DNA of 64,000 bases, taken from positions 1 to 64,000 of the forward strand of contig QHYI01000107.1 in assembly GCA_003223245.1 (NCBI GenBank). The letters are read 5' to 3'. The notes beneath the pieces were generated by a model that searched no databases, was not told the origin of the DNA, and saw only the letters and a program-made list of their open reading frames with translations. This document shows positions 27,588 to 35,220 of the stretch, piece after piece. Both the position numbers and the translations under genes were made by a program. Numbering within the stretch: the first letter of the stretch is position 1; each line of letters begins with the position of its first letter. The stretch is from Acidobacteriota bacterium (GTDB lineage Bacteria; Acidobacteriota; Terriglobia; Acidiferrales; UBA7541).

Positions 27588-28292
27588 ATGGCGACTGCTC
27601 CAAACAAAATGTCCGGAACGCAAGCAAATTCCGAAGCGCCGGCGACGCGCACTCCCAACCCCTGGGAAGCGGCTTATTTGCGTTTTGAAACACCGGAAGA
27701 AGAAATCCGCAAATTCACCGGCCGCCTCAATCGCCTTGGCGCGCACCAGTGGCCTCGGGATGTGGAGATCGTCGAACTCTTTTGCGGGCGCGGGAACGGG
27801 TTGGTCGCGCTCGAGCGCCTTGGATTCACGCGTTTGGAGGGCGTGGACCTTTCTCCGCGTTTGCTTGCCCAATACAAGGGCCCGGCAAAATGTATGGTCG
27901 CCGATTGCCGCAAGCTCCCTTTTCTAGACCGCACGAAGGATGTCCTCGTCGTGCAGGGCGGCCTGCATCACCTGCCCAATTTGCCCGCTGACCTGGAGCA
28001 AACCTTTTCGGAGATGCAGCGCGTCCTGCGAAAAACCGGGCTCGTGATCTTCGTGGAACCCTGGCGAACCCCTTTTTTGACTTTCGTGCACTTCGTTTGC
28101 GAAATTCCATGGGTCCGCAGGCTCTCCCGCAAGATGGACGCACTCGCCACCATGACCGAGCACGAAATCCGCACCTACACGCAATGGCTCGGCCAGCCAG
28201 AGCTCATCAGAAAAGTGGCTCGAGCCCACTTCTTGCCGGTTCATGAATCCTTCTCCCGGGGCAAGTGGAATTTTGTCGGCACGGCGCGCTGA
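27588..28292 (+). CDS. Class I SAM-dependent methyltransferase
   Basis: About 234 residues with a Rossmann-type methyltransferase fold: motif I VELFCGRGNGL, motif II acidic VDLSPR, motif post-II ADCRKLPF, and a hydrophobic VLVVQGGLHHL (motif IV). The family resembles ubiquinone/menaquinone-type C-methyltransferases, but the substrate is unknown. The tracked start at 27549 is a GTG; the ATG at 27588 is closer to the conserved part. It is divergent from the GT2 gene and 129 bases before the APC permease. Confidence 0.82.
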   Translation: MATAPNKMSGTQANSEAPATRTPNPWEAAYLRFETPEEEIRKFTGRLNRLGAHQWPRDVEIVELFCGRGNGLVALERLGFTRLEGVDLSPRLLAQYKGPAKCMVADCRKLPFLDRTKDVLVVQGGLHHLPNLPADLEQTFSEMQRVLRKTGLVIFVEPWRTPFLTFVHFVCEIPWVRRLSRKMDALATMTEHEIRTYTQWLGQPELIRKVARAHFLPVHESFSRGKWNFVGTAR

Positions 28293-28421
28293 GGCATTGA
28301 AACACGTGCGAAACGCCTGCGCCCTCTGCCCGATTCGGCCTCCAGAAGCTTGCAATTTCTGCCCTTGTAGTTATGATGGCCGCCTTGCTCGTCCCACACA
28401 CTTTATTCTTAGCGGGGGAAA

Positions 28422-29819
28422 TTGACGACCAGTTCGTTGGCCTCGTCTAGGCAACCCTACAGCCGCGGTCGGCTGCTGAAAGTACTTGGCATGTGGTTCG
28501 GGGTGGCCGCAGCGGTTGGCAACGCCATTTCCGCAGGAATTGTGCGCACCCCGGGCGATATCGCCAGCCGCCTTCCCAACGCGTGGCTTTTTCTCAGCGT
28601 ATGGATCGTCGGCGGCCTGTATGCTTTGTTCAGCGCTCCTGCCATGGCTGAACTTGGGGCCGCTGTTCCAAGAAGCGGCGGCCAATACAATTTCTCCCGG
28701 CGCGCCATGGGCGAATTCGCTGGTTTCATCGTCGGTTGGAGCGACTGGCTTTCCACCTGCGGTACGGCTGCCGCTGTGGCCATCGTCATCAGCGAATACA
28801 GCGGGCATCTTTTTTCTATCCTCGCCGGGCCGGAGAAAGTAAAGGTCATCTCCGTCTCCGTCATCGTTGGATTCGGTGTTTTGCAATGGCGCGGCGTGCG
28901 CTGGGGCGGCAATACGCAACTTTTCACGGCCGCCGTCAAAACGGTTGGATTCTTGATTCTCGCTCTCGCCTGTTTGTTGAAGGGAAGTTCGGCGCATCAA
29001 GCCGCTCTACGATCTACAACTTCCCTTCCCGCTCCACCGTCAGCATGGCCCCTCGCCGTGGCGTTCATGGTGGGCCTGCAAGCCGTTTTCTACACCATCG
29101 ACGGCTGGGACGGCGTCATCTACTTCGGTGAAGAAGTTCGCGAACCGGGCCGTGACGTCCCTCGCGCCATTTTCGGTAGCGTTTTCTCCATCATGGGAAT
29201 CTACCTGCTGCTAAACCTTCTGCCTCTCTACCTTCTGCCCATGAACGAAATTTCCGGAAACACGTTTGTGCTTGGCACCGTGGCCGACCGTATCTTCGGT
29301 GTCTTGGGCGATCCCATCATTCGCTCCATCATGGTCATTTCCATGCTGAGCTGCCTCAACGCCAACCAGCTTTTCTGCTCGCGCACGCTTTACGCGATGA
29401 GCGTGGACGGGCTGTTCTTCCGCCAAGCCACAAAGGTGAACAAAGGTGGTACTCCAACCATTGCGCTTCTGCTAAGCAGCATTGTAGGAGAACTTTTTCT
29501 CCTCTTCGCGTTCTACCGCGGCCACGCTTTTGAACGCGTGACCGCCATGCTTTCGTTCTTCTTTGTCGCGAATTACACGCTCACCTACACTTCGCTTTTT
29601 GTGTTGCGCAAGCGCGAACCGCAGATGAATCGTCCTTACCGCGCGTGGGGCCATCCATGGACCACGGGAATCGCGCTCGGCGGCTCCGTGCTCTTTCTAA
29701 TCGGCTCCATTGTTGCCGACCGCGAAAACGCCCCGTGGGCGCTGGCCCTCCTGATTCTGAGCTACCCCGTCTACCGCCTGATGAAGTTCGCCTCCCGCCG
29801 AGACCTGACCCGTGCCTAA
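28422..29819 (+). CDS. APC-family amino-acid permease
   Basis: 465 residues with about twelve membrane helices. The first helix has the typical GVAAAVGNAISAGIVRTPG unwound region, followed by EL.AAVPRSGGQYNF in helix two, the standard amino-acid/polyamine/organocation signature, and a helix-six YTIDGWDGVIYFGEEV segment. It should cotransport or exchange an amino acid or amine. The start is a TTG at 28422 preceded by GGGGGAA; an in-frame ATG lies only inside helix one (28491), too late. Confidence 0.9.
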   Translation: MTTSSLASSRQPYSRGRLLKVLGMWFGVAAAVGNAISAGIVRTPGDIASRLPNAWLFLSVWIVGGLYALFSAPAMAELGAAVPRSGGQYNFSRRAMGEFAGFIVGWSDWLSTCGTAAAVAIVISEYSGHLFSILAGPEKVKVISVSVIVGFGVLQWRGVRWGGNTQLFTAAVKTVGFLILALACLLKGSSAHQAALRSTTSLPAPPSAWPLAVAFMVGLQAVFYTIDGWDGVIYFGEEVREPGRDVPRAIFGSVFSIMGIYLLLNLLPLYLLPMNEISGNTFVLGTVADRIFGVLGDPIIRSIMVISMLSCLNANQLFCSRTLYAMSVDGLFFRQATKVNKGGTPTIALLLSSIVGELFLLFAFYRGHAFERVTAMLSFFFVANYTLTYTSLFVLRKREPQMNRPYRAWGHPWTTGIALGGSVLFLIGSIVADRENAPWALALLILSYPVYRLMKFASRRDLTRA

Positions 29820-29898
29820 AGCTCAGGGTAAAAGCAGTAGCCAAGGCGAGTGGCGAGACTCGACCATGCCCCCTACCCCGGGTATATCGTGGTCCGCA

Positions 29899-30765
29899 TT
29901 ACACGCAGGCGTTCTGCGCGTTCGACCATTCCTTCTGAACGACGTAGGAAAGCGTTGCCGGAGGAGGCGGCGTAGCCGCACCAGCAGGCGTCAGCGTCAA
30001 CGTCAGATTTATCGGCGCGGAACCGTCCACGACCACAGTTTGCGGATTCACCGACACCGTAAAACTCGTCGTACCTGCTTTCGCGGCCGCGCCGTTGCTA
30101 ATGGTTTTGTTGGACCCTTCGCAGATGTCGCCAATTTCGCCGTTGGCATCGTCGTACCAGCCCTGGCCGGGGACCGGATCGGTAATTGCTTCGCACAATT
30201 CATGGGACGCAACTACCGTCATGGAATCAAACACGCTTGTGGTGAACTGGCAGCCCTGACAATTCGCGTACGGTACCACCGCATAAAACAGCTTGCCGTC
30301 CGGCGTATCGTGGTAGCCGCAGAATGCCTGGCACGAGGCCTGTCCTTGCAGCGTGACGGTCACGCCGGATGGCACAAACACGAAATAGAGCGAGTTGGCA
30401 TTTTGCGCCGGCACGGCGCCTGAGGAAACCTGGGATTTAACAAACGCTTGAATCTGCGAGTCGTCCACCGTGGCCGGCGGATCGCTGGACACGAGCAGTG
30501 AAGCGGAATGTGAGCCATGGCCAATGGTGAATCCGGGTACGTTGTATTCCGCAAGCTGGTCGATGAGCGAAGAAGTCACGACAAAATCAAAAAACGCATC
30601 CAGTTGGCCCCGCAAGGGGTCGCTGGCCCACGCCGAGCCCCAAAAAATCGTACTCACTTGCACGTTGGCAATGAGCGGGCCGCCGCGGTAGGTCAATTGC
30701 GGTCCAGTCGTCGAGCCCACGATTTTGCGGACAAGGTGATGCCTCGGTCGCACGATCTTTCGCAT
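29899..30765 (-). CDS. Uncharacterised protein with an HELCEAITDP metalloprotease-like motif
   Basis: About 288 residues from the ATG at 30765, chosen because AAGGGG lies eight bases upstream. The family is known only as uncharacterised proteins. In the middle is VVASHELCEAITDPVPGQGWYD, resembling SHE..EA.TDP zinc sites with the second His replaced, and two pairs of Cys (CQAFC, CQGCQ) that could form disulfides. The C-terminal 60 residues (FTVSVNPQTVVVDGSAPINLTLTLTP) look like a beta-sandwich. A signal peptide is not obvious. A metalloprotease-like extracellular role is a guess. Confidence 0.6.
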   Translation of the reverse strand: MRKIVRPRHHLVRKIVGSTTGPQLTYRGGPLIANVQVSTIFWGSAWASDPLRGQLDAFFDFVVTSSLIDQLAEYNVPGFTIGHGSHSASLLVSSDPPATVDDSQIQAFVKSQVSSGAVPAQNANSLYFVFVPSGVTVTLQGQASCQAFCGYHDTPDGKLFYAVVPYANCQGCQFTTSVFDSMTVVASHELCEAITDPVPGQGWYDDANGEIGDICEGSNKTISNGAAAKAGTTSFTVSVNPQTVVVDGSAPINLTLTLTPAGAATPPPPATLSYVVQKEWSNAQNACV

Positions 30766-31546
30766 GTTCCACCCCTTTTGGTTATAAGGATTACATCTTC
30801 GAGAAACGTTCACGCCAGAACAGCGGCGCTGCCTCAGCACTACCGTGTGCCGCGGCTGGAACGCAGCGCGTCCATGGTGAGTCCTGGATGCCGTCGGTTC
30901 GGCGTGCTAAAGTTGGCTGGACAAATCGCCTGAAAACTTACGCCGCAGGTTCGAGCATGTCAAATGGTGTTAAGTCGCGTGGGTTCGGGAGCAGGCTTCG
31001 CGCGAACCGTCGGTGGGCCGCAGGCGTCTGGCCTTGAAGAAACTGCTCCCGAGCGTAGCATGCACATAAGGAAGGAACCCGCGGGAGGGTGTCATCCTCA
31101 CCGGTCCACCAATGACGCCGACGAAGCGCCACACACACGAATCGGTAGGACGGCGCCCGGCCCGATTCACCTGCTGCAGATGCAAGGCTTGGCCTTATTG
31201 TGCTGCTGAACGTGGGCCAGCAAGAATACTCTCGTTGCGCATTATCTCCGGGGGTAGGTTCCTTGCTGATTAAGGAACTTACCCCGCCCTGAGCCCGTCG
31301 CAAGCCTGCCCTCGAAAATGTCGAGCCATGAACCGAAAGAGAAAAGCGCAGTCCCGAGAAATTTGTGTTCCCCTCTCTAATGGGACGGCAGAGTGCGGTG
31401 TTGTCGTGGGGCTCCAGGTGATCGGCCGAGGGGACCAGCTTGCCCCGCACCTCAGTCCTAATCCCTCCGCTGTTTGGCTACGGCACTAGTGCATCCCGGC
31501 GTCCTTTCCATTGTCAAAGATTTGCCCGCCGTTCAAGGGAGGTCTC
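30766..31546. other. Non-coding region of about 780 bases
   Basis: No recognised gene on either strand; the longest tracked ORF (30938-31450, minus) has low-complexity, non-conserved residues and no ribosome-binding site. It holds a strong hairpin at 31251-31285 and the promoter area of the following beta-propeller gene. Confidence 0.5.
31251..31285. repeat. 14-bp inverted repeat (hairpin)
   Basis: GGGGTAGGTTCCTT (31251-31264) and AAGGAACTTACCCC (31272-31285) pair over 14 positions with one G.T wobble and a 7-base loop. No T-run follows, so it is not a simple terminator. It could be an operator, a small RNA stem or a remnant of a mobile repeat. Confidence 0.7.
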
Positions 31547-33106
31547 ATGAACAAGAAGGTTGCGTATCATCTGCCCGTCGCGAGAGCAGTCACTCTGGTA
31601 GCCCTGCTTTCCTTATTGGCTTTGCCCTCGCCTGCATGGGCGCAAACCGCAAGGCCTTGGCCCAACTGGGGTCAAAACCTAAATAACACGCGCTTCCAAG
31701 CATCCGAACAAACCATCAACACCAACAACGTGTCCCAGCTCATACCCAAATGGGTCTTTCACACCGCCGGAGACGTATCAGCTACTGCTTCTGTCGTAAA
31801 CGGGGCGGTCTACTTTCCCGATTGGGCCGGCTTTCTTTATAAAATAGATGCGCAGACTGGCTTGCTCCTCTGGAGGACCGCCATCTCGAGCTATACGGGG
31901 ATCACCGGCGACGTCTCACGCACCACTCCGGCCGTCAACGGAAATACGCTCTACGTCGGGACGCAAGCAGGCGCTTACCTGCTGGCCATCGATGCGCGCA
32001 ATGGGAGTCTTGTTTGGAAAACACAAATCGACTCCCATCCGACGGCGGTCCTCACGCAGTCTCCCACCGTCTATAGCGGAAAAGTTTTGATTGGCGTCTC
32101 TTCCAATGAGGAAATCCTTGCCAGCAATCCGATTTATCCTTGCTGCACCTTCCGCGGGAGCATGACCGCCGTTGATGCCTCGAGCGGGCAAATCTTGTGG
32201 AAAACTTATATGGTCCCGGATAACGGAGGCCAGCCAGGCGGGTACGCCGGAGCGGCTGTCTGGGGCAGCAGTCCCTCGGTCGATCCCGAACGGAACGCCG
32301 TCTATATCGCCACCGGGAACAACTACAGCGCCCCGCAGAGCATGCAGGATTGTGAGGCGAATGTTAAGGCTGGCCAACCCGATAACTGCGCATCACCCGA
32401 CGATCACTTCGATTCGATGCTCTCGCTCAGTCTCAATACCGGGCAAATCAATTGGGCCAGGCGGTTGTCGCAGTATGATGCTTGGACAGTGAGTTGTATT
32501 GGCTTGCCCGGCCCGAACTGCCCGAAGCCGCAAGGCTCGGATTATGACTTCGGTCAAGCTCCGATGTTATTTTCAATCCGCATTAGCGGAAAGATGACCG
32601 ATGTTGTGGGAGCCGGACAGAAGAGCGGTGTTTTTTGGACCCTAAACCGGGACACCGGCGAGGTCGTTTGGGGGACAATTGCCGGTCCCGGCGGACTGGA
32701 TGGCGGCATGCAATGGGGTTCGGCAATTGACGGCACTAGCATCTATTATCAGGACGCAAACTTTAACCAAACTCCTTACCCTCTGAAAAACGCCGCGACC
32801 ACGACCGGAGGATTCTGGGGAGCCCTTGACCCTGCCTCCGGGAGGATCGCCTGGCAAACTGCAGATCCAACCCAACAGATTGACCCCGGCCCGGTCAGCG
32901 CCGCCAACGGGGTTGTCTATGCAGGCTCATTCAGCGGGGATATGTACGCTCTTGACGGACACACGGGCAGGATTTTGTGGAATTTCCATACCACCGGGTC
33001 CATTAATGCCGGGCCCGCCATCGTGGATGGCGTCCTTTACTGGGGCACTGGTTACAGCCCTTTAGGGCAACCGGGTAACTCGTTCTATGCCTTCTCATTA
33101 CCCTGA
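31547..33106 (+). CDS. Exported PQQ-type beta-propeller protein (polyvinyl-alcohol dehydrogenase-like)
   Basis: 519 residues from the ATG at 31547, which has GGGAGG six bases upstream; the tracked start adds 12 residues. Signal peptide to about residue 33 (ends AWAQT). The rest is an eight-bladed beta-propeller with repeated ALD..TGR.LW-like PQQ motifs (IDAQTGLLLW, VDASSGQILW, LDPASGRIAW, LDGHTGRILW). The opening WPNWGQNLNNTRF is typical of polyvinyl-alcohol dehydrogenases and related quinoproteins. The cytochrome c domain usually fused to those enzymes is absent, so an electron acceptor must be separate, or the protein is not an oxidase. Substrate unknown. Confidence 0.82.
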   Translation: MNKKVAYHLPVARAVTLVALLSLLALPSPAWAQTARPWPNWGQNLNNTRFQASEQTINTNNVSQLIPKWVFHTAGDVSATASVVNGAVYFPDWAGFLYKIDAQTGLLLWRTAISSYTGITGDVSRTTPAVNGNTLYVGTQAGAYLLAIDARNGSLVWKTQIDSHPTAVLTQSPTVYSGKVLIGVSSNEEILASNPIYPCCTFRGSMTAVDASSGQILWKTYMVPDNGGQPGGYAGAAVWGSSPSVDPERNAVYIATGNNYSAPQSMQDCEANVKAGQPDNCASPDDHFDSMLSLSLNTGQINWARRLSQYDAWTVSCIGLPGPNCPKPQGSDYDFGQAPMLFSIRISGKMTDVVGAGQKSGVFWTLNRDTGEVVWGTIAGPGGLDGGMQWGSAIDGTSIYYQDANFNQTPYPLKNAATTTGGFWGALDPASGRIAWQTADPTQQIDPGPVSAANGVVYAGSFSGDMYALDGHTGRILWNFHTTGSINAGPAIVDGVLYWGTGYSPLGQPGNSFYAFSLP

Positions 33107-33303
33107 CCATTTCACTGCTAGCCATCAACCAAGAGAATCAGAAGCACCCAAGCGGCAGCTAACTGCCGCACCGGCTCCGCCGACTGTTATCCCGAACGCC
33201 GTGAGCGATCTGCTTTTCGTGCTCTCGCCACTCGTTTATCCCGAGGAAAAGAGAAGACGCTAGCCAAACCAGCCCAGGTCTTCAAACCCCAAAGTCTTCT
33301 GGC

Positions 33304-33343
33304 CGAGAATGGGAGCTCGCAGCCTTCCCATTCTCGATTTTCT
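33304..33343 (+). terminator. Intrinsic terminator between convergent genes
   Basis: CGAGAATGGGA and TCCCATTCTCG form a perfect 11-bp stem with an 11-base loop, followed on the plus strand by ATTTTCT. It lies about 200 bases after the beta-propeller gene and just before the stop of the convergent aldehyde dehydrogenase, so it could serve the plus-strand transcript. Confidence 0.65.
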
Positions 33344-33367
33344 ATTCTCGAGTTTCCTGGCTGCGCC

Positions 33368-34942
33368 TTAGTTGACTTTTTCGGCGATGGACTTGGCTTG
33401 CAGGAACAACAGCAAATAATCTTTGCCGCCGGTCTTGGAATCGGTTCCGGACATGTTGAAGCCGCCGAAGGGATGCGCGCCGACCATTGCGCCAGTGCAC
33501 TTGCGGTTCAAGTACAAATTGCCCACGTGGAAGGCTTCTTCAGCTTTCCGGATCTTCTCCGGATTCTTCGTATAGACCGCGCCGGTCAAACCAAATTCCG
33601 TATTGTTGGCAATTTCCAGTGCCTCGTCGTAATTCTTCGCCTTGATCACCGCGAGCACTGGGCCGAAGACTTCCTCCTGCGCCAGCCGGGCTTTCGGAGG
33701 CACATCCGCAATAATCGTTGGCTCGATGAAATAGCCGTCGCCCGCCGTGCGCTTTCCGCCGGTAACCAAGCGGCCTTCCTTCTTGCCCACTTCGATGTAG
33801 TCCAGAATCGACTTCATAGCCGATTCGTTGATGACCGGACCCATGTAATTGTTGGGATCATCGCTAGGCCCCACGGTGATTTTCTTCGTGCGGTCTGCCA
33901 GTTTCTGCAGGAACGTGTCGTACACCTTCTCCGCCACAATCGCGCGCGAGCAGGCCGAGCATTTCTGGCCCTGGTAGCCAAACGCCGCGGCTACGGTTCC
34001 TTCCACCGCCGAGTCGATATCCGCTTCTTCATCAACGACAATCGCATCCTTGCCGCCCATTTCGAGCACCGTGCGTTTGATCCAAATTTGTCCCGGAGAA
34101 GGCTTCGCGGCCAGCTCGCTAATGCGCAAGCCAACTTCCTTCGAGCCCGTGAATCCGACGTAGCGCGTCTTGGGATGCGTCACCAGCGTGTCGCCCACGG
34201 CGCCGCCGGAGCCGGTGATGAAATTCACCGCTTCTTTGGGCACGCCCGCTTCGTAAAGAATGTCAATGAATTTTGCCGCGATAGCGGGCGAATCGCTTGC
34301 CGGTTTCAGGACCACCGTGTTGCCGGTCACCAGCGACGCAACAACAAGTCCGGCCATGATGGCGCTCGGGAAATTCCACGGCGGAACCACGACGCCGACA
34401 CCGAGAGGAATATATACAAGATAATTGCGCTCGCCGCGCATGGGCGTCAGCTTTTGAGGCTCCGCCAGACGCAGCATTTCGCGGCCGTAGAATTCGCAGA
34501 AATCGATGGTTTCCGCGATGTCCGCGTCGGCCTCCACCCAGGTTTTGCCGACTTCGTAGCAAACCAGCGCGGCCAGCTCAAACTTGCGCTCGCGCACGAT
34601 CTGCGCCGTGCGGAAAAGACATTTCGCGCGCTCCTGCGCCGGCACTCTTTTCCAGGTGTCAAAGTATTTGTTCGCGGCTTCCACCGCCTGCTTGGCCATG
34701 TCGGCGGTGGCGTTCTGGAAGACGCCAATCACTTCGGACGGCCGCGAGGGATTCGTCGAATTGCGCTTGCCAGGCGTGGTCACTTTCTGCCCGCCTAGCC
34801 ACATGGGATACTCGCGGCCAAATTCGGATTTCACCTTTTTCAGCGCCTCTTCCATGCGCTTGCGGTTTTCCGGTTTGGAAAAATCAATGAACGGCTCATT
34901 GGTGAACTCGGAGATGTGCGGTTTCTGTTCGGCAGTGGCCAC
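33368..34942 (-). CDS. L-glutamate gamma-semialdehyde dehydrogenase (P5C dehydrogenase)
   Basis: 524 residues of the RocA/PruA type aldehyde dehydrogenase: cofactor loop VVVPPWNFPSAIMAGL, GFTGSKEVG, the catalytic Glu in TVLEMGGKDA, the catalytic Cys in GYQGQKCSACSRA, and PFGGFNMSGTDSK. The enzyme oxidises glutamate semialdehyde (from proline or ornithine) to glutamate with NAD. The tracked start at 34969 is a TTG; a GTG at 34942 preceded by AGAGGAGGG is the better start. No proline dehydrogenase is in the window. Confidence 0.92.
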   Translation of the reverse strand: MATAEQKPHISEFTNEPFIDFSKPENRKRMEEALKKVKSEFGREYPMWLGGQKVTTPGKRNSTNPSRPSEVIGVFQNATADMAKQAVEAANKYFDTWKRVPAQERAKCLFRTAQIVRERKFELAALVCYEVGKTWVEADADIAETIDFCEFYGREMLRLAEPQKLTPMRGERNYLVYIPLGVGVVVPPWNFPSAIMAGLVVASLVTGNTVVLKPASDSPAIAAKFIDILYEAGVPKEAVNFITGSGGAVGDTLVTHPKTRYVGFTGSKEVGLRISELAAKPSPGQIWIKRTVLEMGGKDAIVVDEEADIDSAVEGTVAAAFGYQGQKCSACSRAIVAEKVYDTFLQKLADRTKKITVGPSDDPNNYMGPVINESAMKSILDYIEVGKKEGRLVTGGKRTAGDGYFIEPTIIADVPPKARLAQEEVFGPVLAVIKAKNYDEALEIANNTEFGLTGAVYTKNPEKIRKAEEAFHVGNLYLNRKCTGAMVGAHPFGGFNMSGTDSKTGGKDYLLLFLQAKSIAEKVN

Positions 34943-35031
34943 GGGGAACCCTCCTCTAGCAGCAAACAAATCGCTTCGTTAGAGAAAAACATTGTACAGC
35001 GCTTGCAAACGCTCTCACAAGCAGGGGGTCC

Positions 35032-35059
35032 GGTTTGCGGTTTGCGGTTTGCGGTTCGT
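35032..35059. repeat. Heptamer tandem repeat GGTTTGC
   Basis: Three exact copies of GGTTTGC and a fourth degenerate one upstream of the aldehyde dehydrogenase. It resembles other low-complexity intergenic strings in the window. Confidence 0.8.
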
Positions 35060-35220
35060 CGTTCAGAGTTTGCCGTTCAAGACTTGTGATGCAAGCCCTG
35101 GAGGAAGAAGAGCGGCAGCCCTTCATACCTCAGGATAAACAAGGCTGCCGCACTCGATATGACTTCTTCGCAGGATTTTGAAATGAAGCAGGAGCATGAA
35201 TCAGAACAGGCAAAAGGTGG

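Noticed and set aside
33398-34798. 466-residue plus-strand ORF opposite the aldehyde dehydrogenase
   Set aside because: Antisense shadow of a well-conserved enzyme.
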